A stretch of 64,000 bases of DNA from assembly GCF_021869535.1 (NCBI RefSeq), contig NW_026262668.1:26231732-26295731 (forward strand), given 5' to 3'. The notes beneath the pieces are model-generated. The model was not told where the DNA came from and did no database searches. It worked only from the letters and a program-made list of their open reading frames with translations. The position numbers and the translations under genes are program-made. This DNA is from Mytilus californianus. Its lineage: Eukaryota > Mollusca > Bivalvia > Mytilida > Mytilidae. Shown here piece after piece: positions 36,620 through 50,800 of this stretch. The number at the start of each line of letters is the position of its first letter. The stretch's first letter is position 1.

Positions 36620-37340
36620 TTAACAAGAGTGCACATGCTGAAATGTTTTACCTGCTTTACTGACCATAATATTTAATTGACAATGTTGAAAGGGTTTTTT
36701 CTACAAGTATCATATAAACTAAACATTACCAATGATTGATGACAAAGATCAAGGTCAGATTAACCCTGGCAGACAGACATTCACACCTTACAATCATAGT
36801 ATACACCAAATATAATTGACCTTTTGCTTATAGTACATGTATCAAAGATAAAATCCAAACACTAAAAATGTAACATTAACTAATGAACTATGAAAATGAG
36901 GTCAAGGTCAGGTGATACATATCAGATGGACATGTACACCTTACAATCATTTTTTACACCAAATATAGTTAACCTTTTGCTTATAGTATCTAAGAAAGAG
37001 AATTAACCAGGTAAACTAAACAGACCAACAACCACGAAAATGAGGTCAAGGTCAAATGAAACATGCCAGACTGACATGTACTCTTTACAGTAATTCAATT
37101 CAATTCATATGGTTGACCCACTGCTTATAGTATCTGAGAAACTGACCTAATCCTGTTACTTTAACCTTAATCACTGATCAATGAAATAAGGTCTAGGTCA
37201 GGTGAACCCTGTCTGATGGACATGGAAATGTTGCAAAATATACCATATATAGTTACCCTATTACTCATAAGTGAGATATTTACATGATAAAACTAAAAAA
37301 AATTCTAGCAATCTCTACCCCATGAAAATAATGTCAAGGA
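36620..37340 (+). repeat. 147-bp tandem family, array 1
   Basis: Starts TTAACAAGAGTGCACATGCTG, then about five diverged units with ATGAGGTCAAGGTCA and CACCAAATATA(A/G)TTGACC. Arrays 2 and 3 are at 55005-56420 and 62290-62660. Confidence 0.8.
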
Positions 37341-37675
37341 CAATGGACATATGACAGACAGAATCTTAATAAGGTGTCGGCATACAATAAATTTGTACAT
37401 GTAAGCAAATTTTACATTTGCTTTTCAGTCATTCCTGTTTGCCAATAGATTGAAATTTTACAGCACTCATCGTTGTACAAGGCAAATTTTCGTCATCATG
37501 CCCGTCTTAAGTCTAGAGCCTTTTCAGTGAATGCCTTTTGTTCTATTTTTGTATTTATAGTCATTTTGGGAATTTAGTGTTGATTTCAGATCTATACTAA
37601 TGGTTCTATTTTCTCTACAGGAAAAATATATTTATAGTCTTTCTTTGTCTAAGATAAGTGGTTAAACTGTCTTTT

Positions 37676-38480
37676 TAACTCACCTGGCCCAAAGCTAGGT
37701 AGAGTTTGTAAAAAGCAAAAATAACCAGCATAGCAAGATCTACTGATAAGTACACATGGCCTAAATGTTAGAGACTCTTTGAAAATAGTTATTGCCTTTG
37801 AATGAGGATTTTGTGTTTTTTTCACGGAAGCAATAGTAGATAGAAACCGTACATACATGTAGCAAAAATGATCAACAGAACAAGATCTTCAAATAAGTCG
37901 ACAAAGCCGAAATTATCAGTTTAACCCCTGTAAGAGTTATTGCCATTGAAGGATTTTTACCCATATTTGTGTATTATCTAGAAACTATAGTCGATATAAA
38001 AAAAAACAGAAAATTGCTAATTTGATCAGAAGATCTACAAGTAACAAGTAAGTCTATTGACTAAAATCATCATTCCTCTCCTATTGCAAATTATTGCACT
38101 TGAAATACATAACGGTTTTTTACCCATTTAAGTGGGGTTTTTTTTTTTTGCAGAAACTGTAGTTGATAGTTTTTACCAATTTTTAGGTGTATTTTTTTGC
38201 AGAACAAAGAGAGAAAACCTATAGACCAAAATAATCAGCACAATAAGATCTACAAATATGTCAATATGGTTGAAACATCAGCTGACTATGTATAGGAATT
38301 ATTGCCCCTGAATTATATTTTTTTCCATTTTTGTGCTTTTTTGCAAGAAACTAGAGGAAATATTCTCTAATATTGCACTGAATCAATTTATGCAAAAATT
38401 CCATGTGATTTTAATTTTATGCAGGATCCTTGGAGTCTCTTCTTTATTTTGAAAACCATATCAAAATATTAGACACTACA
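37676..38480 (+). mobile_element. Tandem-core element, ~190-bp unit
   Basis: Begins AACTCACCTGGCCCAAAGCT. Units contain AGATCTAC(T/A)...AAGTC and GAGTTATTGCC(T/A)TTGAA, about four diverged copies. Confidence 0.6.
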
Positions 38481-38699
38481 GATCTGAACACCGCAGGAGC
38501 AAGTCTAAAAATTAAAAGATCTAGTCCATAAAACTGAACAATTGATGGTTATGGACACTTGATATTTCCATAATATAAGTTGGAGTTATTTCCCTTTGCC
38601 ATCATAAATCAACCAAATTTAAAACTTGTAATACTGATTGCTAGACCTTAGTAGAAGTTGTTGGACAATTTTTATTTGTATAAGCATTGTATAATTCAT

Positions 38700-41600
38700 C
38701 ACTATAATCTACTAAGGATCTTTATCAATCTTCCTTGTTTAATTAGGCTAGTCAAAAAAGAAAATCAACCTATTTGCTCTCTAACATGGCAGCAAAGGGA
38801 AATAACTCATCATCTGAGAACTATCTATTGACCTATATTCCCAGGCAATATAGCCATGGGGGAACAGACAGCAATCTCATACCTTTAAATAACAAGACAG
38901 TGTATACTTCTGGTTTTATTTTGAGATTTCAATATGAAATTATACATTGTTGACAATACAATAAATAAATTCATAAACAATACATTACGATTTTTAAAAA
39001 TATGTTATCAGGCAATAATAAATGATACCATTTCTCCCACTCTTGACAGAAAAGTTACAGGCAAATTTGTATGATGTACTTGTATTTATATATTTTCGTT
39101 ATGAAAATATAAAAAAAAGCATTTCTGTCAGTTAAAACAAATAAGTATATGTATCATTTCTGGTGACTCAGTAAAAAAAAAACTGTTTTGCAATCAAAGG
39201 ATTAATAAGGTAAGCAAATCATTATAGTTGTAAGGGGTTTGGAATGAAGAATAAAAAAAATTAATATTAAACAATCTATAACCATTTTTTTTTTTCAGTC
39301 ATCCAGTAAAAAAATTGTTATCTCTTGAGAAAACTTTGGCTAAAACTTGAACTTCAGAAAAAATACACTAATCATCAGTTTTGGTAGTTATTCAAATTTA
39401 TGCTGTTTTTCGCCAAAGGTCCTAAAATTTGTTTACTTATAATATATATAAACCATTTGGATTAAAGTATGGTGACTATATATATAATTGACCACATAAT
39501 TATTTGAAAAGCCCTCAGTGTATTATCCAAACAAATGTTATCATAAACTTTAGAAATATTCATCTTATAGAGAAGTAGGTATGATAAGAGCCATTATCAA
39601 GCGTCTGAAATTAAAAAAATGTAAAATTCTTCATTTTTTTCAAATTGTATTAGTTTTATTTAAAATAACAAACATTTATTTAAAATGGGAAACTTTATAA
39701 ATAAAGAAAGATCAGTGATGTCATAAAGAAATTAACATATTTTACCTTAAATTGTTATTGTATACATAGCTTTGATAAAATTAAGCTAATTGAGCCAAGG
39801 CTTACCCAAAAAGAGATTTTACCCACATCAACATCTTATTAATATAACTTGTATCAAAATATCTTTTAGGTAAAGCCTTGGCACATATCTAAATATTTCA
39901 TAAGATCTAAAAAGGAGGCCAATTTTGCAGTATAGCAATTTTGCATTAAATACAAGAAGTGTGAAGCCCTAAAGCATGTATGTTAAACACAATGGAAAGG
40001 TATAAATACTGTCATCTGACAGACTGTCTTGTGAAGGATATTATTTGATAGATTTATAATAATTTTTTTTAAATTTAATTTGTGGGAGATTTCAAGAGGT
40101 TTTTACTACTTAAGAACTTTCAATTTGTTTAAAATATACTGGTACATTAAAAAGTATGGGGGCAAGTGGTGCAAAAATAATGAGCAATGAAAATGGTTTT
40201 GCTAAAAATGAATATTGCAGCATTTTAATAAGTTACAGGCACTAAGGAAATTTATGTACGTAGTATCTTTTTATAGTATTAAAGTCCAAAGAGACAATAA
40301 AATATTGAGTTATTTTTCGTAGAGAACCAATTTTTGTGGATCGAGCGTATTGTGCTTTCTTGAAAACTTGATTTCATGGTTTTCAGGACAAAAATGTCTA
40401 TCTTTTGTAAATAATATTTTTTGTAACTAAATGCTTCCTGTATTTCAACAAAATCCACAAAAATTAATCCAACAAACTGTACAACAATATAATAGAAATC
40501 TGCTGTACTTATTTTTTTGGTTTCAAGTTTTTTCAACATGACACCCATCTCTTGCAAGCTGGCAGGCTGAATGGTTTTTATAAACGAGCAATAATCAAAA
40601 TAGAAAAAAAGTATAGTGTCTTCTCCACAAAAAATGTATAAAATATTTCATTTTAATATTGCAATTCCATGATGGTATTTTTTTTTATATGTATACTATA
40701 ACTGTCAAGAGGTTTTGTCAACAGAATATGAATTTCCAAGTAATTCATTTTTTTTGAGCAAGCACCATTGACTACACTGAACAAATCTCAAGTTGATCGT
40801 AGATGTCCCTTTCCAAACAAGAATCGCATTATTCTGTCTATAAGGAAGGATCCTAGAATGTCAGCTGCTAATATCTGTAAAACTGTATTTCTAAACTGTA
40901 AAAGAAAATGTATACCATGTCATTTGATACCAAAGACTGTTTATAAACATATGGTTTGTAGTTGATAAATCCCACACATCACAAAAACTTAGAAAAACAA
41001 GAGAATAATAAAAAAAACACAGCTTATACTATAGCTACTTTGAAGGTAACAAGTATGTGGTGTATATTTTATAGAACATGTGATTTGTTTAGTTTGTTTT
41101 TAAGTGCCAGTCTTTGTAAGAATCAGGCAATTTAACAGAATTTCAAAACATGGCAGAAAAAACCCACCGACCTAACCATCCTATTTTGAAGTTACCCTCA
41201 TCCTGAGTAAGAAATAGTAGGTCTTCCGTTTCTGAGTGTCTGATAATTCGAGAAATCCACAGATAACTTTTGGTTAGAATAATAGGAAATTACGCAGTTA
41301 GCTCCCCTTAATTGTTAATTTCTAGTGCATTTCAACCAAATTATATCTTGAATTCCTAGATCAGGAAAAGGAAACGAATGTTATGTTATTGCACCATTAT
41401 ACATTTTGAACTTAAAATTAATGTTTACTTGATCGGGTTTTTGTTTGTCATGCTTTCACCACTGCCTGATTCTTAGGCAAATTGGCACTTAAATGATGAT
41501 CTTTTTGATTATAATAACCATCAAACTGTCAATGAATCCCTGGTGTTTTTGCAATGGTTACTTACTACAGTCAATTTCTAACCTTTATACTAAATGAAAC

Positions 41601-41729
41601 TGGTCTCTGACAGACATCTTAATCTGACTTATATATATTATAAAATGGCTCGGTTTTGGGAAATATCTTTACCCTAATTTTCTAACAATTTTTAAATGAT
41701 AAGCTCAAAATATCTTTATCCTGACTTAC
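38700..41729. other. Interval that should hold the ATP13A1 3' end
   Basis: The donor at 41729 requires a further coding exon here or beyond, but no segment resembles the conserved terminal helix and DR-containing tail. A small imperfect hairpin (GCCAAGGCTT...AAAGCCTTGGC, 39793-39882) is the only structure noted. Confidence 0.4.
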
Positions 41730-41873
41730 CTCTGTTGGTAATTCGACTAGTTCAAATTGTTCTGTAAGTTCTGGAACAGTACCACTCGCCAAGGCTGTAA
41801 TTGCTCCTCCAGAAAATACAAGACTATATAATAATGGTTTGTTTTCTGTTAGACTTTCCATGAATGGTTGCCC
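41730..41873 (-). CDS. ATP13A1: ATP13A1 exon: [19 protein letters not shown] (last one found)
   Basis: Forty-eight codons, phase 0, from [18 protein letters not shown] through a hydrophobic segment to LVELPTE. The donor is GTAAGT at 41729, so at least one more coding exon must follow at lower coordinates. Confidence 0.95.
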
Positions 41874-44800
41874 CTGTAAAATAAATACAAATGCTTCCAC
41901 TTATAAAATTTTATTTAATTATCATTTGTTTCTATTGCTTTCCATGAATTCTGCAAATACCCGTTTATGTAAGGAACTTAAAATGGTATACATGTATTAA
42001 TGTTTGATACTATGATATGCAAATATGTGTAATCTATTCCGGTACTGTAAATTCAGAAATTATTGCCAGGTTTTTATTAATGCAAATAATGCAACTGAGT
42101 GAGTATTGCAATAATGTGAACTCTCATTCTGATATATAATACATATATCTTTAAGCAGATTTACCTGAAATCGCAATAATTAATCTCGCATTTTTATCCA
42201 ATTGCAATAATAAATGCACACAATAATTTCTGAATTTGCAGTATTTAATATTTGATGGTACCTAAATAGTATCCTTATTTCATTCTAACTAAAATCAAAT
42301 TCATAAAAAAAAACTTGTGAAATCCATGAAAATCAGAACCCCAATGAATAATAATAAATCAACAATAACTTGGTTTTCTTTTGATGATGTCTCATTTGCT
42401 ATTTTGAAGGAAAGCAATTCTACAGACTCATATATTTTCGTTGGTTTCAATTTTCGAGGATTGAGGAAAAATTGTTATTTTCATGGATATTTGATTTCAT
42501 GGTTTAGCCAAAGTCTGCATACACGCCTATAGAAAATTTAAGATAATTGATGGCAGCTGTAGATTTGTTTTCATTTAACCATGAGTTGGGCATTTATATT
42601 CAATTATTTTATTCCGAGCAATAGCGAGTGGTAAAATACAAAAATCTACAGCTGCCATGAATTATTTTGATTCTAATAGGACAAATACAGTAATTTTGTC
42701 AACCATGATAGCCCTATACACACGATACTGCTTTGGCTGTTCCATTTTACTAGAAAGTCTAATAATATTAAAAATATTATCTTACTCAATAATAATTTTT
42801 AAAAATCACATTTTCACCTAAAATTGTTCTTTTTATCAAATTTAATACATTTTGAGGCCTACAAGAAGCCTGATAACAGTCTGTGTTTACATATGAAGCC
42901 AGAAGCATACATATGACGTCATCTTGTTAATTGCCAAAGACACTAACATCATTTCTCTGAATTTTCCTTTTATGAAATTTAACATCAAAATAATTACTGT
43001 AATAAAATGATTTGTTTATTTTGTATTAGAATTGAGATAACAGTATTGTATTTGAAGCTTGGCCTACCTAAAACGTGGGTTTTTTCTGTCGCAATTTGAG
43101 TTTACCTGGTCATATACATAAGGTAGGCGTAACACGGAACAGCCAATTTTGTGTATTACTGAGTTTGTTCTAAAAGTAGATATACTGTGATTATACTGGT
43201 TGACGATATATAGGTTGTCATATTATATTCGAATTATATTTATAAAACTTTACAATTTGTGGTTCACTTATACCAATGAAATCCACGTAAATTGGTATTC
43301 GAGGCATAATAATGAATTCACAGTACATGATTTCAAGTTTAAAATGTTATGTCAACTATTCAATCAGATGTTATTATCAATGTACATCCAAATGAGTGAC
43401 CTTAAATAATAACATGTCAATTAATATGTTTTTCTAAAAATCAGAATGGCATGTCTTTGTTTGTCAACACCTTTAAAGATTTGTTTAACACATTTTACCT
43501 CCAAGATAATAACAGAACAAACTAAAGGTTGATAAAAGAAGAAAGAATCATTAGAATTAAAATTAATATTTTAAAGTGATTTCAAAACTATACACTGAAT
43601 TTCACCACTTGGCAGCAAAATGGGGTGCTCTATCTGGAAAGGAAAATCATTATTGGGAAATTTTCAAACATATATGTATCATTATTTTTGTTAATTAGTT
43701 TCCGTTTAAAAGATTTATTTTTAAATATATTATCAATTGAGATGGATTGGAATATTACATGTTTTCAAGATCAAACGTACTCAGCTAACAAAACAAAGTG
43801 TACTAATGGAACTGGTAAATAAAACTCATGACCTCAGATGACTACTTTGACATGAAAAGGTTCAACTGTATCAAGTGTGGTGATGGTCTCCTTTTATTTT
43901 TACTTTTTACTTACCCTATAATTAACAGCAAATGTGGACACTTGTAATGCCATAGATATAATATATACTGTTGTATTTAATATACTAGGAGAAAATTTCC
44001 TTTCTAAATCTACAAATTCATCTTCACTGTCAAAACAAAAATAAAAAACAATTTAATTTAATTATATGCATCTAACTCTATAGCATGAAGCCATTACTGT
44101 AAGACAATTCACAAAAGTAAATAGCTATCAAATATCAAATTATAAGCATCTTGATTTCACAAAAAACATCAACACCAAGTCAAACTAAGAAGCAAGTAGA
44201 CAATATTTTGCAACCTAATTCCAAAATTAGTGTTTGATGCTTCTTTCTTTGATCTAACAAGTCAAAGCCTTAGGTTGCTCTTATGTTACACCACTGTTCC
44301 AGATTAGGGGACAGTTAAGTGCTGAACAAACATGATTAACACCACATAATTCTTTGTTTGCCAGTGCCAAGTCGAGAGCCAGGGATTGTCGATTGTTGCT
44401 GCTCGCCAGATTTGATTGTTGTTTTTTTTTTGTTTTATCAAATATCAGGCCTTTGGTTTTTGTGTTTGAATTATTCCACCTTTTGAAATGCCAGTTTTTT
44501 TTTAGCTTACTATACACTATAGTTTTTTATCATTGATGTACAGTGACCAATAGTTGCTTAAATCCATGTCCTTTAGTCTCTGAAAGATAGTGGTCTCATG
44601 TGCAATAATATTACATTGCTTTATTTTCATACTATTTTTCTTATATGTATTTTTAAATAATGGCACAATTAATGTTACCTTGGTGGTGTCAGGGCTTTTG
44701 CTCCCTGTACTAAATATACTAAACATGTAAAATGTACTGCAAACTGTAATAACACTGTCAAAAGTGTGTAGAAATTAAATATATTTGGTAAAGGTCTCTC

Positions 44801-47800
44801 CTTTGATAATGTCTTCAATGGCTGAAAAATAAATATATTAACATTCTTACCAAGTATTCAAATATTAAAGAAATGTACCAGTTATATTAGGAAATTTTTG
44901 TGTGTTTATTCCTTAGTTAGTGATAACCATTTTACCACAAGATTTACTCTGCCCAAACATTTCAATGTCCATTTAAATCTATTGTTCAAAGCAATGAAAT
45001 ACAAACTGTGAACATGGCAAAGATTTAACTGTTCCTTCTAAGGCCCCAACCATGAACAAGACCTAACTTCTACTCCAGATAGTCTCTGGTGGAGAGTTGT
45101 CTCATTGTCAATCATACCACATCTTCTTTTTGTTTATACTGACATGAAAATAACCTGATATACGATGAAAATGAAAATGAAAATTAAGTGATTAATTTTT
45201 TGCATAATAGTTAATATATGCTTAAGGTTTTAATTTTTGAAGACTGTAGTTGTAGAGATGTCATATAAAAGTTAATTAAAATTCCGGTATTCGTACATAC
45301 ACAACTAATTAAAGTCATTATACTGACCTTCAACATAATTATAAAAAGGTGGCCTTAGTGAAAATCAGTTTTGCAAAAATAAATAAAACCATATGATACA
45401 TGTACATCATATATCAAAATTTATCAGTTTTATACAATTTGAAAGTTACTGAACTTTGACCAAGACATAAAAAGGAAACAACCTATTGAACTAGCAGATG
45501 ACTATTGCTGAATCTTATAACACATACAAATCTTCGATGTGAATTGAATTACAAACAATGCCAGGTTGGGTTTTTATAACTGATATTTGTACTATATACT
45601 AACCTTTGACCTTGATATAAATAAGAAACAGCCAGCTAGCAGCAATCCTTGCATGGTAGCCTGACTATCGCTGAATTTTATACCATCTAAATATAGAACA
45701 CTCTGGCTGTAGGCTAAGACTAATGCATTCAGTGCTAGGATCTTAAACATCTGTAATGTTGTCACTAACGTACATCTACCTTGCTTGATTATATGGCAAA
45801 CTGAAAAAAAACATTTGTGTATATACACATACATGTTGGGTAAATGTCAATTAACTCAAGTGTGCCTAAAATAAGTCTTTAATAGATTCTGTGTAATTTA
45901 TTACAGCTTTTGGAAACTGAGCACAATTAAGAGCTTGAAATATTGTATTTACACCTGTCAGCTGTTGAAGACTGTAAGTTGCCCTCTAAATGTATTTTGG
46001 CTTTTTTTTGTATTTGGGTTCCTGTCTCATTTTCATACATGGCACCACACGTCTCCTTTTATTCAAAAGTGCCATCAACGTATGGCAAATTCTAAATTGC
46101 TACAAGCCTGTTGACTTTCTGTTTAGATTATTATAAATTTTATGCATTGTGATTTTTTTTGGGGGGGGGGGGGGGGGGGGGGGGGGGGAATTTAAGTCTC
46201 TTAAGGTCAAACTATAAAATTAGGGGTTGCTTTTCAGTAAAGAAACAGATTCTAATAGTTTATTTCAACCATTAAACATCCCCATCAACTCTTCAGAGTT
46301 CAAACAGTACTAACTTTAGTTGATAAAAATCATAATTATCAGGATATTGTTGTTAACTCTACATGTATGTAAAAGAGGTAAAACTATGCTAGCATCTCTT
46401 TATATTACCTACCACATGTAGTTGTTGATAACTTTGATGTGAATGGTGAAGCTATGCTAGCATCTCTCTATATTACCTACCACATGTAGTTGTTGATAAT
46501 TTGGATGTAAATGGTGAAGCTATGCTAGCATCTCTCTATATTACCTACCACATGTAGTTGTTGATAATTTAGATGTGAATGGTGAAGCTATGCTAGCATC
46601 TCTCTTTATTACCTACCACATGTAGTTGTTGATAATTTAGATGTGAATGGTGAAGCTATGCTAGCATCTCTTTATATTACCTACCACATGTAGTTGTTGA
46701 TAATTTAGATGTGAATGGTGAAGCTATGCTAGCATCTCTCTTTATTACCTACCACATGTAGTTGTTGATAACTTTGATGTGAATGGTGAAGCTATGCTAG
46801 CATCTCCTAACTTGACAACTTGAGCTTTCTCATCTTCTTCCAATTCTTTCATCATGTTAGCCAACTTTTTCTGTTAAATTAAACAAGCATAATTTCATTA
46901 TCGTTTTGCAAGATAGAGTTATAATCCAGTAATATATCACATAAAATTTTCAAAGAGGGGTTACCAAGTAGTCTACAAATTATTTCAGTCTGACAGGTTT
47001 TAACTTGTGTTTATTATAAGAAGTATCCCATACAAAAGAGGGGGTTATGAAAGCCATTATTTGTTCCCTTAAATTGCAAAAAAAGTTAATCCTTCAATCT
47101 TATCAAAGTTATGTTAAGGGCTGTTTCAGAAATAAATGATATACATGTAGTCGGATGAAAGCAACAATTTTACCCTAATAAGTAAAAAATGTTAATCTAA
47201 AAATAAGAAGATGTGGTATCATTGCCAATGAAACAACTCTCCACCAGAGATCAAAGAACATAGACTATAACAACTATAGGCCACTGTACAGCCTTCAACA
47301 ATGAACAAAACCCATACCGCATAGTAAGCTATAAGGCCCCGAAATGACAAATGTAAAACAATTCAAACGAGAAAATTCAACGCCTGATTTATGTGTGATA
47401 TACAGCAACAAATGACAACCACTGAATCACAGCATCGTTAACATGATATTATAGATGTTGCTACATCCAATTTTTTTTTACAGATGTTTTTTTGATCTTT
47501 TTTACCTGTGTTGGAGCCAAGTTATCTCCCCTTGCAATTGCTCTCTGTTTTGCTACTCTGCCACCTGGTTTTCCTTTCATTGTAGATGGTCCAGCTCTGT
47601 CATTCATTGTGTGATTGGCTTCACCATCCTTCAAAATTTAAATACATCCATATTTCATATACACATAAAAGTTTAAAATAAAATGCTCTGCAGGGCGCAG
47701 CTTGATACCACCGCAGAGGTCGAACCCTGAAGAGTTGGGGCAAGTATGGACACAACATTCAAGCTTGATACAGCTCTGAATTTGGATTGTGATTAAATAT

Positions 47801-50800
47801 TTGACACAGCATAGGTTTCTGACACAGAATGAATGTGGTCTAAGAACTTAAAAATTTTAAATTGGACATTCACCTATTATGATCCAATATCCAAAATCTA
47901 AATACATGGTTAGATTCAGCATATCAAAGACCCCCAAGAATTCAATTTTTGATGAAATCAAACAAAGTTTAATTTTGGACCCTTTTGACCTCAATGTGGA
48001 CAAAGTTGATAACGGGGCCCAAAAATCAAAAATCTAAATACATGGTTAGATTCAGCATATCAAAGAACCCCATATATTCAATTTTTGTTGAAATCAAACA
48101 AAGTTTAATTTTGGACCCTGATTTGGACCAACTTGAAAACTGGGCCCATAATCAAAAATCTAAGTACATGTTTAGATTCAGCATATCAAAGAACCCTAAG
48201 AATTCAATTTTTGTTAAAATCAAACTAAGTTTAATTTTGGACCCTTTGGACCTTAATGTAGACCAATTTGAAAACTGAACCAAAAATTAAGAATCTAAAT
48301 ACACGGTTAGATTCGGCATATCAAAGAACCCCAATAATTCAATTTTTGATGAATTCAAACAAAGTTTAATTTTGGACCCTTTGGACCTCAATGTGGACCA
48401 ATTTAAAAACGGGGCCCAAAATCCAAAAACTCAATACACGGTTAGATTCAGCATATTAAACAACCCCAAGAATTCAAGAATAAAACCCCATTGAAATTGG
48501 TCAAGAAATAAGCAATTTATACGAAGTATCTTCTTTTGCACAATACTGTGCAATTAAATATTTCTTGCTATTGCGCAATATTGTGCTATTGGGTATTTCT
48601 TGCTATTGCGCAATACTGTGCAATTGAAGATTTCTTGCTATTGCGCAATACTGTGCAATTGAAGATTTCTTGCTATTGTGCAATACTGTGCAATTGAAAA
48701 TTTCTTGCTATTGCATAATACTTATTATATAATAATTTACACATCCTGTTTGGTGTGTATCTCCTACCATATCATTATTATTTGCTTTTAAATATAAATC
48801 AGAAATAACCAACTTAAAATGGAAAATTTTAAAAGAAAAAAAAAAGGAAAAAAAGAAAAAAAAGAAAAAAAAAAAAAAACCCTCCCCTCAAATTTTTTGA
48901 ACCCCCTTATGATTCATCACCCCCAAACTCAATCCCAGCCTTCCCTTTGTGGTATAGCACCTTGCAGTACAATTTCAGAGAGATCCATACACTTGAACAC
49001 AAGTTATTGTCTGGAAACTAGAAAAATGTGTTTTTTGGCCCCTTTTTGGCCCCCAATTCCTAAACGTTTTGGGCAATTACCCCCAAACTCAATTCCAGCT
49101 TTCCCTTTGTGATATGGAACCTTGTAGTACAATTTCAGAAAGATCCATACACTTTCACACAAGTTATTGTCATGAAACTAGAAAAATGCTTGTTTTTTGC
49201 CCCTTTTTTGGCCCCTAGTTCCTAATATTTTGAGGCAATTATCCCCAAAATCAATCCCAGCATTCCCTTTGTGATATGGAACCTTGTGGTACAATGTCAG
49301 AGAGATCCATACACTAACACACAAGTTATGTCTGGAAGTTACAAAAACGCTTATTTTTGGCCCCTAATTCCTTAACTGTTGGTACCATAACCCCCAAAAT
49401 CAATCCTAACCTTCCTTTTGTGGTATTGAACCTTATGGTAAAATTTCAAAGAGATCCATTGACTTAAACTAAAGTTAGAGTGCGAAAAACCATTGTGTCT
49501 TGGACGACGCAGGACGATGCCGGACGACGACGACGCCAACGTCATACCAATATACGACCGCAAAAATTTTTGAGGCCGTATAAAAACTATAACTGAACCA
49601 AGAATTGCTATTATTATTATCAACATATAAAATTAATAACAAAGTGAAATAACATTTTGTAATTCACTATTAAATATGAAAATGTAATTGTAAAAAGAAA
49701 GCATAAATAAATTCATTATAAGAATAGATTGTGTAATATTCAAACATATATTTTGCATGCTTAAACAAATAAGCATTTGGCAAAATCAAATATCCCTTTT
49801 CAAATTGCTTAAAAGCCATGATCCTGTACTTTTGGTCAAATGTGTGTAGTGATTTTGTGTCAGGACTTAAAATGCAATATCCTTTCCATTGTGTATATCA
49901 CAAAAAAATTTCAGTATTGGAAATTGGAAATAGTTATAGAACTGATAGTTAAAACCAATCAAAGAATTCAAATATAGGAAAATTTTCAACAAGTGATTGA
50001 ACTAAATCATAGTGCACGAGTAAATTATCAGTGTTGTTTGGTCTTGAGCTGAATATTTTTTTTATTTGAATTCTTTGATTAGCTATTCTTTTTATAGCAT
50101 TGACCAATGACTTTTTATTGGGAATAAAATATAAGTTTTGATGCAACGTTATCGACAAAGTCTTGACAACACCCATTGTTGTATGAAGTCGGATGACTGA
50201 AATTATTGGATTTATTTCACATGTGAAATTATCGGTTTTTATTCAATTGTAAAATCACAGTATTTCATTGCAACCAATGTAATGACTTAAAATAAACAAT
50301 ACAATCTTAATAATGATGCAAAATTTAAACAATAATGTTTTGACACAGTAAATTACCTCCTCTGACTTCCTTTTCTTCTTCTCTGGTAACTTTTCTGGGG
50401 CATTTGCTAATAATGCAACACCTATAACAAAACAAATCACCATAGTAATAAAAAAAAACTTGCAAAAGGAATCTTCATTTTTAAGATCACAATTGTCATG
50501 GCATCTTGAAAATTATATTTGATATGTTTCAAATATTTGTGGTTTCAACTATAAGACAATATTTACAAGTATCTTTCTGTTTAATAAACATTGTAATATT
50601 AAAGTCAACAGATATAAAAATCAAAAAAAATTTAAAATAGACTTTACAGATAGGTTATCTTCATATATACAAATAGCTATATACATCAAGCCTGCCTAAA
50701 AGTCTATATTTCAGGGCATCAACAGCAAGGATCCTGAAATTTTTTCACACAATTTCGGTCATTTTGATTAAAACATAGTTTGTGCTCAACTTACATACAA

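Noticed and set aside
40279..40557. Minus-strand frame with FVGLIFVDFVEIQ as the missing ATP13A1 last exon
   Set aside because: A phase-0 acceptor exists, but the sequence does not match the conserved C-terminal tail and continues as low-complexity residues.
40768..40965. Plus-strand frame with RKDPRMSAANIC resembling a Tc1/mariner helix-turn-helix
   Set aside because: Only a dozen residues are suggestive; no downstream DDE region and no terminal repeats.
47985..48278. Frame with repeated [13 protein letters not shown] motifs
   Set aside because: Translation of the ~135-bp tandem array.
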